Below are positions 42,781 through 51,206 of a DNA stretch of 64,000 nucleotides, piece by piece. Position 1 is the first letter of the stretch. Each line of letters starts with the position of its first letter. The notes under the pieces were generated by a model, which saw only the letters and a program-made list of their open reading frames with translations, was not told the DNA's origin and did not search any database. The DNA is from Streptomyces sp. NBC_01478 (GTDB lineage: Bacteria > Actinomycetota > Actinomycetes > Streptomycetales > Streptomycetaceae), in the NCBI RefSeq assembly GCF_036227225.1, contig NZ_CP109444.1:2523501-2587500 (forward strand), read 5' to 3'. Position numbers and translations under genes: made by a program.

Positions 42781-44166
42781 ATGAACATGGCGATGATGCG
42801 CCTGAGGCGCGAGGACCCGCGCGTCGTCGGCTCGTTCAGGCTTCACAGACGGCTCGGCGCGGGCGGAATGGGTGTCGTCTATCTGGGCTCCGACCGCAAG
42901 GGGCAGCGGGTCGCGCTGAAGGTCATCCGGCCGGATCTGGCGGAGGACCAGGAGTTCCGTTCGCGGTTCGCGCGCGAGGTCTCGGCCGCCCGGCGGATTC
43001 GCGGGGGATGCACTGCCCGGCTGGTCGCCGCGGATCTTGACGCCGACCGGCCGTGGTTCGCCACTCAGTACGTGCCCGGGCCCTCCCTGCACGACAAGGT
43101 CGCCGACGAGGGTGCGCTCGGTGCGGCCGAGGTCGCCGCTATCGGGGCCGCTCTGTCTGAGGGGCTCGTCGCGGTGCACGAGGCCGGGGTCGTCCACCGG
43201 GATCTCAAGCCGTCGAACATCCTTCTCTCCCCCAAGGGTCCGCGGATCATCGACTTCGGTATCGCCTGGGCGACCGGTGCGTCGACGCTCACGCATGTCG
43301 GTACGGCGGTGGGTTCGCCCGGGTTCCTCGCTCCCGAGCAGGTGCGGGGGGCGGCGGTCACGCCGGCCACGGACGTGTTCTCGCTCGGGGCCACGCTCGC
43401 GTATGCCTCGACCTCCGACTCGCCCTTCGGACACGGCAGTTCCGAGGTGATGCTGTACCGCGTGGTGCACGAGGAGGCGCACCTGCACGGGGTGCCGGAC
43501 GCGCTCGCCCCGCTCGTCCGCGCCTGCCTGGCGAAGGACCCCGAGGAACGCCCCAGCACCCTTCAACTGTCCCTGCGGCTCAAGGAGATCGCCGCGCGTG
43601 AGGCCCAGGGCCTGGCCGACGTACGGCCGCCCGCGCCGCGCGCCGCGGAGGCGGACCGGCCGACCGGACGGCTCACGGACAGCTACCCGGAGCAGGAGCG
43701 CACCCAGGGCGGGCGGCGTCCGCAGGGCACCCCGGCACCGCGTGGTGCGGCTCCGCCGCCGTCCCGGGGTGGCGGCAGTCCCTCTCGTGGAAGTGGCGGC
43801 ACTCCGTCGCGTGGGGGCGGTGGCGGTGGTGTGCCTTCCCGGCCGGGCTCGGCGCGGCCTACTCCGTCGGGACGCAACACGACCCGTTCCGGAAGCGGCA
43901 GCCGACCCGCGTCTCGCGGCGGCACCGGCCGGCCTCCTGGTCCGCGGACCACGGGAACGGGGCGGCGGCCCGCGAATCCGCGGCTGCTGCGGCAGCGGCT
44001 GTTCGTGTTCGTCGTCGTCACGCTGCTGGTCGCGCTCGGTATCGCGGTGGCCCAGGGGTGCTCGGGGCCGGCGCACGGGCTCGGTCGTACCGGGGGTGTT
44101 GGGCAGCAGGAGCGTGCCGTAGGGGCGGATGGTCGGGTTCCGGATGGCGGTCGTACGGGGCTGTAG
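42781..44166 (+). CDS. Membrane-anchored Hanks-type Ser/Thr protein kinase
   Basis: 461 residues. Kinase domain about 17-275: GAGGMGVVYLG, invariant Lys in VALKVIRP, HRDLKPSNILL, DFGIAWA, APEQVRG. Then a Pro/Gly/Ser/Arg-rich linker of about 100 residues, a transmembrane helix (RLFVFVVVTLLVALGIAVAQG) and a short outside tail. No PASTA repeats. The RIRGG stretch before the catalytic loop replaces the usual VRHP-type sequence. Several ATGs in the first six codons leave the start open within 15 bases; GGGG precedes the first. Confidence 0.93.
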   Translation: MNMAMMRLRREDPRVVGSFRLHRRLGAGGMGVVYLGSDRKGQRVALKVIRPDLAEDQEFRSRFAREVSAARRIRGGCTARLVAADLDADRPWFATQYVPGPSLHDKVADEGALGAAEVAAIGAALSEGLVAVHEAGVVHRDLKPSNILLSPKGPRIIDFGIAWATGASTLTHVGTAVGSPGFLAPEQVRGAAVTPATDVFSLGATLAYASTSDSPFGHGSSEVMLYRVVHEEAHLHGVPDALAPLVRACLAKDPEERPSTLQLSLRLKEIAAREAQGLADVRPPAPRAAEADRPTGRLTDSYPEQERTQGGRRPQGTPAPRGAAPPPSRGGGSPSRGSGGTPSRGGGGGGVPSRPGSARPTPSGRNTTRSGSGSRPASRGGTGRPPGPRTTGTGRRPANPRLLRQRLFVFVVVTLLVALGIAVAQGCSGPAHGLGRTGGVGQQERAVGADGRVPDGGRTGL

Positions 44167-44249
44167 GCGGCACCTGCGTCGTGGTGGGTTCTTTTCGCCC
44201 CCGCCGCCCCTACCCGTCCCATCCTCAGGGGCTGCTGCCCCTTCCGCCC

Positions 44250-44321
44250 CGCCTGAGGGCTGCGCCCCCAGACCCCCATCGGCCCCGCAAGGGCCTCGTC
44301 CTCAAACGCCGGACGGGCTGA
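44250..44321 (+). repeat. Dispersed Streptomyces intergenic repeat, copy 2
   Basis: Shares CTGCGCCCCCAGACCCCC and GGCCTCGTCCTCAAACGCC plus GGACGGGCTGA with the copy at 10618; the central dozen bases differ. Lies in the convergent gap between the kinase and NUDIX genes. Confidence 0.75.
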
Positions 44322-44351
44322 TTGGGGTCGGCCTCGTTGAGAAGCTCGCCG

Positions 44352-44747
44352 TTACAAACCCGGCAGGATCTGCGCGAAGAACTCTCGGTCCGCGTCGAAG
44401 AGCGGGGCGAGGGTCAGGAACTCGGCCGGGGTGACCCAGCGGACCTCGGAGACCTCGCCCGGGTCGGGGACGATCGTGCCGTTGCCGGTTTCTGCGGCGG
44501 TCCACCAGTGGAGGCGGAAGGTGCCGTCGTCGGTCTCGGACTGCCAGACCTTCCTCAGGGGGGAGACGGTGAGGCCGACTTCCTCGTGGACCTCTCTGAC
44601 CAGGGCCTCCTCCTGCGTCTCCCCCGGTTCGAGCTTGCCGCTGAGCGGGGCCCAGTAGCCGGAACGGGCGGAGTCCGGGCCACGGCGGATGACCAGCACG
44701 CGGTCCGCGCGCCGTAGTACGGCCACGATCGCCTCGCGCTGGGCCAA
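44352..44747 (-). CDS. NUDIX hydrolase
   Basis: 131 residues. Complete Nudix box G-x5-E-x7-REVHEEVG (GKLEPGETQEEALVREVHEEVGL region, 37-59), which binds Mg and cleaves a nucleoside diphosphate linked to X. TTG start at 44747 with AGGAG six bases before it; this site overlaps the TrmH-family stop codon, so the two genes are cotranscribed. Substrate not predictable. Confidence 0.92.
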   Translation of the reverse strand: MAQREAIVAVLRRADRVLVIRRGPDSARSGYWAPLSGKLEPGETQEEALVREVHEEVGLTVSPLRKVWQSETDDGTFRLHWWTAAETGNGTIVPDPGEVSEVRWVTPAEFLTLAPLFDADREFFAQILPGL

Positions 44748-44756
44748 GCCGTGCTC

Positions 44757-45575
44757 CTAGAGTTCGGGGCGGCCGGTGGCCACCGCGTAGAAGGCTACGG
44801 CAGCGGCGGCGCCCACGTTGAGGGAGTCGACGCCGTGGGCCATCGGGATGCGGACCCATTCGTCGGCGGCGACCAGGGCCTGGGTGGAGAGGCCGTCGCC
44901 TTCCGCGCCGAGCATCAGGGCGACCCGGTCCATGCGGTGCGGGGCCGCCTCGTCGAGGCTCTTCGCCTTCTCGTCCGGAGTGAGCGCGAGGAGGGTGAAA
45001 CCGGCCTCGCGGACCGACTCCAGGCCCTTGGGCCAACTGTCGAGACGGGCGTAGGGGACGGAGAAGACCGCGCCCATCGAGACCTTCACGCTGCGGCGGT
45101 ACAGAGGGTCCGCGCAGTCGGGGGACAACAGGACCGCGTCCATGCCCAGTGCCGCCGCCGAGCGGAAGATCGCGCCGATGTTGGTGTGGTCGTTGACCGA
45201 CTCCATGACGACGACCCTGCGGGTGGTCTGGAGGAGTTCGTGCGCCGTGGGGAGCGGTTTGCGCTGCATGGAGGCCAGCGCGCCCCTGTGCACGTGGTAG
45301 CCGGTGACGCGTTCGGCCAGTTCCGGGCTCACCGCGTAGACGGGGGCCGGGAGTTCGTCGATGACGTCCCGCATGACGTCGACCCACTTCGCGGACAGCA
45401 GCATCGAACGCATCTCGTAGCCCGCGTCCTTGGCCCGTCTGATGACCTTCTCGCCCTCGGCGATGAACAGGCCCTCGGCCGGTTCACGCTTGCGGCGCAG
45501 CTCTACGTCGGTCAGGCCCGTGTAATCACGCAGGCGCGGGTCGTCGGGATCCTCAACGGTGATGAGATCGGCCAC
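44757..45575 (-). CDS. SpoU/TrmH-family RNA 2'-O-methyltransferase
   Basis: 272 residues. N-terminal substrate-binding region (LFIAEGEKVIRRAKDAG), then a SPOUT knot domain: VVVMESVNDHTNIGAIFRSAAALG (motif 1), LMLGAEGDGLS (motif 2), RIPMAHGVDSLNVGAAAAV (motif 3). Methylates a ribose in tRNA or rRNA; the target base cannot be told. GTG start at 45575. Upstream partner of the NUDIX gene. Confidence 0.94.
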   Translation of the reverse strand: MADLITVEDPDDPRLRDYTGLTDVELRRKREPAEGLFIAEGEKVIRRAKDAGYEMRSMLLSAKWVDVMRDVIDELPAPVYAVSPELAERVTGYHVHRGALASMQRKPLPTAHELLQTTRRVVVMESVNDHTNIGAIFRSAAALGMDAVLLSPDCADPLYRRSVKVSMGAVFSVPYARLDSWPKGLESVREAGFTLLALTPDEKAKSLDEAAPHRMDRVALMLGAEGDGLSTQALVAADEWVRIPMAHGVDSLNVGAAAAVAFYAVATGRPEL

Positions 45576-45639
45576 AGGGTGATACTGCCTTGTCCTGGGT
45601 GTGGTGCCAACGGCTGGGAACGGGTTGTGTTACCCGGGG

Positions 45640-46872
45640 TTACGCGAGGGCCTCCGGGCCTACGGTGACGACCGCGCCGATGACGATCACCGCCGGCGGC
45701 TTCACGTCCTCCGCGCGCGCGGTCTCGCCGACCGTCGCGAGGGTCGCGTCCACCCGGCGCTGGGCGGCCGTCGTGCCCTCCTGGACCAGGGCGACCGGGG
45801 TGTCGGCAGGCTTGCCGTGCGCGATCAGGGTCTCGGCGATCTTCCCGATCTTGTCGACGCCCATGAGGACCACCAGTGTGCCGGTGAGCTTCGCGAGGGA
45901 CGGCCAGTCGACCAGGGAGCGCTCGTCGTCAGGGGCGACATGACCGCTGACCACCGTGAACTCGTGTGCGACGCCTCGGTGGGTGACCGGGATGCCGGCG
46001 GCTCCGGGGACCGAGATCGAACTGGAGATGCCGGGCACGACCGTGCACGGGATGCCGGCCTCGGCGAGCGCCTGGACCTCCTCCATGCCCCGGCCGTAGA
46101 CGAAGGGGTCGCCACCCTTCAGCCGTACGACCGACTTGCCCTGCTTGGCGTGTTCGATCAGGGCGTTGTTGATGGCCTCCTGGGCCATGTAGCGGCCGTA
46201 GGGGATCTTCGCCGCGTCGATCACCTCGACGTGCGGGGGAAGTTCGGCGAGGAGGTCGCGGGGGCCGAGGCGGTCGGCGATGACGACGTCGGCCTCGGCG
46301 AGGAGGCGGCGGCCGCGGACCGTGATCAGGTCCGGGTCGCCGGGGCCGCCGCCGACGAGGGCGACGCCCGGGGTGCGGGTGCGGTGGTGGGGGGCGACGA
46401 GGGTGCCGTCGCGCAGGCCCGCGACGACCGCGTCGCGGACGGCAGCGGTGTGGCGGGGGTCCCGGCCGCGCGCGTCCGTGGTGAGTACGGCGACGGTGAC
46501 GCCCTCGCTGTGGCCGGTCGCCGGGGTCCAGGCGGTGGCCTGGTCGGCGTCGTCGGAGCGGACGCACCAGACGCGGTTCGCCTCCGCCTCGGCGGAGGCG
46601 GCGGTGTTGGCCTCGGGGTCGGTGGTGACGATGAGCGCGTACCAGGCGTTCGCGAGGTCGCCGTCCGCGTACGGGCGTCGCTCCCAGGCGATCTCGCCCG
46701 CGTCCGCCATCGCCTCCACGGAAGGGGTCGCCTCGGGGGACACGAGGGTGATGTCCGCGCCCGCCGCGATCAGCGCGGGGAGGCGGCGCTGGGCGACCTG
46801 GCCGCCGCCGAGGACGACGACCCGGCGGCCGGTGAGGCGGAGGCCTACGGGGTAGGCGGGGTTTTCGGCCAT
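45640..46872 (-). CDS. cobA: Siroheme synthase-type fusion: precorrin-2 dehydrogenase plus uroporphyrinogen-III methyltransferase
   Basis: 410 residues. N-terminal NAD-binding part (GLRLTGRRVVVLGGGQVAQRR; about 1-150) of the precorrin-2 dehydrogenase/ferrochelatase type. C-terminal SAM-dependent methyltransferase (VALVGGGPGDPDLITVRG, RLKGGDPFVYGRGMEE, VVPGISSS, VTHRG). Converts uroporphyrinogen III to precorrin-2 for siroheme and cobalamin. Lies next to bluB-cobT and cobL, so feeds B12 synthesis. A central CysG helical dimer domain is reduced, so ferrochelatase activity is uncertain. ATG at 46872. Confidence 0.94.
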   Translation of the reverse strand: MAENPAYPVGLRLTGRRVVVLGGGQVAQRRLPALIAAGADITLVSPEATPSVEAMADAGEIAWERRPYADGDLANAWYALIVTTDPEANTAASAEAEANRVWCVRSDDADQATAWTPATGHSEGVTVAVLTTDARGRDPRHTAAVRDAVVAGLRDGTLVAPHHRTRTPGVALVGGGPGDPDLITVRGRRLLAEADVVIADRLGPRDLLAELPPHVEVIDAAKIPYGRYMAQEAINNALIEHAKQGKSVVRLKGGDPFVYGRGMEEVQALAEAGIPCTVVPGISSSISVPGAAGIPVTHRGVAHEFTVVSGHVAPDDERSLVDWPSLAKLTGTLVVLMGVDKIGKIAETLIAHGKPADTPVALVQEGTTAAQRRVDATLATVGETARAEDVKPPAVIVIGAVVTVGPEALA

Positions 46873-46963
46873 GAGGGTGCGGCTCCTCGGACGGGCGTGC
46901 GGTGGGCGCTACGGCTCTGGAGCGGCCCTGACGTGCGGATTTTAGAGTGCGTTCAGCGTACGG

Positions 46964-47009
46964 CGGGGGTGGGGTGGGCGCGACGGATCGCCTGCCCACC
47001 CCACCCCCG
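46964..47009 (-). terminator. Terminator of bluB-cobT
   Basis: Perfect 16-bp inverted repeat CGGGGGTGGGGTGGGC / GCCCACCCCACCCCCG with a 14-base loop, nine bases past the stop. No T-run. Confidence 0.75.
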
Positions 47010-47017
47010 GTCCGGTT

Positions 47018-50000
47018 CTACTTCTCGGTGACGCCCGCCGAGTCGAACGTCGCCACCTCGTGCATCGCCCGCGCCGTGCTCTGCACCAGCGGCAGGGCCA
47101 GCAGCGCGCCCGTGCCCTCGCCGAGGCGGAGGTCGAGGTCGACCAGGGGGCGCAGGCCGAGCTTGTTGAGCGCGGCCACGTGGCCGGGTTCGGCGCTGCG
47201 GTGGCCCGCGATGCAGGCCGCGAGGACCTCGGGGGCGATCGCGCGGGCCACCAGGGCCGCGGCTCCGGCGCTGACGCCGTCCAGGATCACCGGCGTACGC
47301 AGGGAAGCGCCACCGAGCAACAGGCCGACCATCGCCGCGTGTTCGAAGCCGCCGACCGCGGCGAGCACGCCGATGGGGTCGGCCGGGTCCGGCTGGTGGA
47401 GGTCGATCGCGCGGCGCACGACCTCCGTCTTGCGGGCGAGGGTCTCGTCGTTGATGCCGGTGCCCCTGCCCGTCACCTCCGCCGGGTCGGTGTCCGTGAA
47501 GACCGAGATCAGGGCGGCGGACGCGGTGGTGTTCGCGATGCCCATCTCACCTGTGAGCAAAGCCTTGTTGCCGGCCGCCACCAGGTCGCGGGCCGTCTCG
47601 ATGCCCACCTCGATGGCCTGCTTGGCCTCCTCGCGGGACATCGCCGGACCGGTCGTCATGTCGGACGTACCGGCGCGGATCTTGCGGGGCAACAGGCCGG
47701 GCGTGGCCGGGAGTTCGGAGGCCACGCCGACATCCACGACGCACACCTCGGCGCCCACCTGGCTCGCGAAGGCGTTGCAAACGGCGCCGCCGCCAAGGAA
47801 GTTGGCGACCATCTGGGCCGTGACCTCCTGCGGCCAGGGCGTGACGCCCTGCGCGTGCACCCCGTGGTCGCCCGCGAAGATCGCGACGGCCGCGGGCTCC
47901 GGGATCGGCGGCGGGCACTGCCGGGACAGCCCGGACAGTTGCGCGGAGATGATCTCCAGCATGCCGAGCGAGCCCGGCGGCTTCGTCATCCGCTTCTGCC
48001 GCTCCCACGCCTCGCCGAGCGCCTTCGCGTCCAGCGGGCGGATCCCGGCGACGGTCTCGGCGAGCAGATCGTGCGGGTCCTCACCGGGCAGCGCCCGACG
48101 GCCGTACGTCTCCTCGTGCACGACCCACGACAGCGGGCGGCGCTTGGACCAGCCGGCCTGCATCAGCTCGGGCTCTTCCGGGAACTCGTCGACGTAGCCG
48201 ACGCAGAGGTACGCGATGACCTCCAGGTGCTCCGGCAGGCCGAGCGCGCGGACCATCTCGCGCTCGTCGAAGAAGCTGACCCAGCCGACACCGAGGCCCT
48301 CGGCGCGGGCGGCGAGCCACAGATTCTCTACGGCGAGAGCGGCGGAGTACGGCGCCATCTGCGGCTGTGTGTGCCGGCCCAGGGTGTGGCGGCCGCCGCG
48401 CGTCGGGTCGGCGGTGACGACGATGTTCACCGGGGTGTCGAGGATGGCCTCGATCTTCAGTTCCTTGAACTGCTTCGCCCTGCCCTTCGGCAGCGACTTC
48501 GCGTACGCCTCGCGCTGGCTCTCGGCCAGTTCGTGCATGCTCCGGCGGGTGTCGGCGGAACGGATGACCACGAAGTCCCACGGCTGGGAGTGCCCGACGG
48601 ACGGCGCGGTGTGCGCCGCCTCCAGGACGCGCAGCAGCACGTCGTGCGGGATCGGGTCGCTGCGGAAGCCGTTGCGGATGTCCCGACGCTCGCGCATCAC
48701 CTTCAGCACGGCCTCGCGCTCGACGTCGTCGTAGGCGGGTGCGGCGGGGCCGGTGGACTCTCGTACGTCTTCCACTACGGCCGTGCTCTCTTCTTCCTGA
48801 TCGGCTGCCCGGGTGTCCAGGTCGTCCGCGTGCTGTACGAGTTCCGGTTCGAGGTCGGGGTCGGCCTCGCGGGGGGCGGGGACGGCGGCGAAGGAGTCCT
48901 CCGTGCCGACCGGTCGCTCCTCCGGGGGGAGGGTCAGGGGGTGCGGCGGGGTCGGTGCGAGGTGGGGGGTGGTGGGCACGGAGCCTTCCACCGGGACGAA
49001 GCGGCCGAGGGAGTCGTCCGGGTGGGGCTGGGGCTGAAGCTCCAGGCCCGGCTCCGGTTGGACACCGGTCGCGAAAGAGGCTTCGTCGGCCTGTTGCAGG
49101 AGAGGGAGGGCCTCGGGGGCCGTCATCTCGGGTGTGTGGACTTCGGCTTCGGCGGGCTCGGGGGCCGGTACGAATTCGGCCACGGCCTCGGCCTCGGCTA
49201 CGGCTTCGGGTTCGATCGCGACGAAGTGGGGCGGGGCAAGGGTGTCCTCGACGAGGGGTGCGGTCTCGGGGGCGAGGGGTGTCTCGACTCCCGGGAAAGC
49301 GGGCGGAGTCTGCCCGGCTTCCTGGATGACGGCGGTCTCCTCGACGGGGGCCTCGGGAACCTCGTCGAGCGCGGGGGCGTACGTGACGTCCGGTGCCTGG
49401 AACAGCTCCGGAGCGGCGACCGCTTCGGGGGTCTCGTCGGGAGCGATTACGGCTTCGGGGACCTGCTCGGCGCCATGAGGCGACACGACCTCGGGCGCGG
49501 GGACGGGGACGGGGGCAGGAACCTGGACCGGGACGACAACCGCTTCGGCGACGAAGGCCTCGGCACTCTGGGCGACTACCGGCTCGGCACCGTGAGCCGC
49601 CTCGACCTCAGCACCCTGCTCGTTCGTGACAGCAAACCCGGTGTCGTAGACCTCTCCGGCTCCCGCCGCGTCCACGGCCTCCGGCAACACCTCGCCCTCG
49701 GGGGCGAACACACCCTCGGGACCCGGTAGCACCTCGGGCTCCGGCGCGACCTCAGGCTCCGGCGCGACCTCGGCAACCGGCACCGCAACCGCAGCGGCGA
49801 CCTGCTCCGGCTCCTGCCCGGCAACCGCACCCTCGGCGCTCCCCGGCAGGTGCCCCGCCTCAGGAACACCGGCGTTTCCGGAACTCTCCGTGCTCACGTG
49901 GTTCACGTGGTTCACCTGGGCGAAGGCGGTCGCAGGCTCCCCCGCGAACGACCCCTCGTGCCCCTGCCAGGCCCCACCGGCATCCGGAGCCTGCGCCAGG

Positions 50001-50818
50001 CCGCCCCCTGCAGCCGCACCCGCATCCACACCGACGCCCGTGACCGGACCCGGCTCAGACGCGGCGACCCCGGTGTCCACGGCCATGGCGACACCCCCAC
50101 CGAGGGACTCGCCCCCCGATTTGCCAACCGGAACAACCGTTTCGGCTCCCGGCACCCCCGCGCCCACCGGCGCCTGGGCGCCCCAGGGAGCGGCGCCCTG
50201 CGGTGGCAGGTCACGGAGTTGGGGTGCGTCGAAGTACTCGGCGCCGGTCGCCGGCGGGCCCGGCTGCCGTACCGGCGCGCCCGCGGGGCCGCGGTCGGCG
50301 AGGGAGCGGACCGGGCTCGCGGAGGTGTCGGGGAGGGGCGGGCCGAGATGCAGCGGGCGACGCTGCGGGACCGGCGCGGGCGGCGGCGCGGGAAGTCGTA
50401 CGCCCCCCAGATCGACGGAACCGCTGTCACGGCCGGCCGTCTCGTGCGGACCCGGCTCGTGCACGGCGGTCTCCTGTGCGGCGGCCTCGTGCGCGGCCGT
50501 CTCCTGCACAGCGGGCTCGTACACAGCGGGCTCGTACACAGCGGGCTCCTGCGGACCCGGCTCGTACGCGGCGGCCTCGTACACCGCGGGCTCGTGCCGA
50601 GCGGGCCCGTTGGCCGTCTCGACGACGGGCTCGGGGGCGGGGGGCGGGACCTCGTTGCCCCAGGCGCCCTGGGCGCCCGGCAGCAGCAACAGGTCCTCGT
50701 CCTCGGCGGTGGTCTCGGAGAGGTAGGTGTACGCGCCGTGCGCGGGAACGCCTGGCTGTTCCACCATGCCTGCGTTCTCCGGCAGCCCCTCGGCCGGGAT
50801 CTGGCCGGTGTCGGTCAT
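47018..50818 (-). CDS. cobT: BluB-CobT fusion with long low-complexity N-terminus
   Basis: 1266 residues in three parts. Residues 1 to about 694 are low complexity (Ala/Pro/Glu/Val), with pentad repeats at 76-129 and no fold I can see. About 695-917 is a BluB-type flavin nitroreductase (RRDIRNGF, HTAPSVGHSQPWDF, GLGVGWVSFFDE) that makes 5,6-dimethylbenzimidazole from FMNH2. About 918-1266 is CobT (PPGSLGMLE, FAGDHGV, RGTGIND, RLGEGTGALLAL with catalytic Glu1234), which attaches ribose phosphate to that base. The fusion couples two successive steps of B12 lower-ligand synthesis. ATG at 50818 follows GAGGGG. Confidence 0.93.
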   Translation of the reverse strand: MTDTGQIPAEGLPENAGMVEQPGVPAHGAYTYLSETTAEDEDLLLLPGAQGAWGNEVPPPAPEPVVETANGPARHEPAVYEAAAYEPGPQEPAVYEPAVYEPAVQETAAHEAAAQETAVHEPGPHETAGRDSGSVDLGGVRLPAPPPAPVPQRRPLHLGPPLPDTSASPVRSLADRGPAGAPVRQPGPPATGAEYFDAPQLRDLPPQGAAPWGAQAPVGAGVPGAETVVPVGKSGGESLGGGVAMAVDTGVAASEPGPVTGVGVDAGAAAGGGLAQAPDAGGAWQGHEGSFAGEPATAFAQVNHVNHVSTESSGNAGVPEAGHLPGSAEGAVAGQEPEQVAAAVAVPVAEVAPEPEVAPEPEVLPGPEGVFAPEGEVLPEAVDAAGAGEVYDTGFAVTNEQGAEVEAAHGAEPVVAQSAEAFVAEAVVVPVQVPAPVPVPAPEVVSPHGAEQVPEAVIAPDETPEAVAAPELFQAPDVTYAPALDEVPEAPVEETAVIQEAGQTPPAFPGVETPLAPETAPLVEDTLAPPHFVAIEPEAVAEAEAVAEFVPAPEPAEAEVHTPEMTAPEALPLLQQADEASFATGVQPEPGLELQPQPHPDDSLGRFVPVEGSVPTTPHLAPTPPHPLTLPPEERPVGTEDSFAAVPAPREADPDLEPELVQHADDLDTRAADQEEESTAVVEDVRESTGPAAPAYDDVEREAVLKVMRERRDIRNGFRSDPIPHDVLLRVLEAAHTAPSVGHSQPWDFVVIRSADTRRSMHELAESQREAYAKSLPKGRAKQFKELKIEAILDTPVNIVVTADPTRGGRHTLGRHTQPQMAPYSAALAVENLWLAARAEGLGVGWVSFFDEREMVRALGLPEHLEVIAYLCVGYVDEFPEEPELMQAGWSKRRPLSWVVHEETYGRRALPGEDPHDLLAETVAGIRPLDAKALGEAWERQKRMTKPPGSLGMLEIISAQLSGLSRQCPPPIPEPAAVAIFAGDHGVHAQGVTPWPQEVTAQMVANFLGGGAVCNAFASQVGAEVCVVDVGVASELPATPGLLPRKIRAGTSDMTTGPAMSREEAKQAIEVGIETARDLVAAGNKALLTGEMGIANTTASAALISVFTDTDPAEVTGRGTGINDETLARKTEVVRRAIDLHQPDPADPIGVLAAVGGFEHAAMVGLLLGGASLRTPVILDGVSAGAAALVARAIAPEVLAACIAGHRSAEPGHVAALNKLGLRPLVDLDLRLGEGTGALLALPLVQSTARAMHEVATFDSAGVTEK
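50432..50593 (-). repeat. Pentapeptide-coding tandem repeat in bluB-cobT
   Basis: Eleven 15-base units code for pentads of the form E-x-A-V-Y or E-x-G-P-Q/H (EPAVY, EAAAY, EPGPQ, ETAVH). They place a Glu every fifth residue. Repeat units like this can change copy number between strains. Confidence 0.8.
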
Positions 50819-51206
50819 GCGTACCCCTCGCCCATCGGTTAGTGCTTCTACGACCCACTCACCGGGAACGGCGCACCGACCGCCCCGCAGTGAAGAACGA
50901 GCGTGCCTGTCCAGCGGCACGAACGACCCGACGCCAAAAAGCCATTTAGACGACAAAGCCATTGACTGGCATTGTCGCGGCCGTTGCGCCGTCGCGACAG
51001 GTAGACCCGCGACGGCCCGCTGTGGACTGCGCCACGTTGCGCGTCCTCCGGTTCCGCCGTACCACACTCACCCCAAAACGGGCGGGTTTTCCGGACATTG
51101 ACGAACGAAGTGCCGGGTCACCCGATGCGGTACAACAGTCCGCCAGCCTACCGCGCGCAGTACGACAACAGGATCACGGGGACAGTACGAGGGGTCGGCG
51201 AACAGG
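50819..51206 (-). promoter_or_regulatory. Long leader of bluB-cobT with an inverted repeat
   Basis: 388 bases without a gene between cobL and bluB-cobT. An 11-bp inverted repeat with one mismatch, CGACAAAGCCA / TGGCATTGTCG around TTGAC (50952-50978), lies about 135 bases upstream of the start. It could be an operator or RNA hairpin. I looked for the conserved B12-box of a cobalamin riboswitch and do not see one. Confidence 0.5.

Noticed and set aside
47060..49729. An 889-codon plus-strand ORF
   Set aside because: It is the antisense of bluB-cobT, whose own frame has clear enzyme motifs; the antisense product is Gly/Val/Asp-rich without domains.
50819..51206. Cobalamin riboswitch upstream of bluB-cobT
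   Set aside because: No B12-box-like sequence is visible on the minus strand; a covariance search would be decisive.
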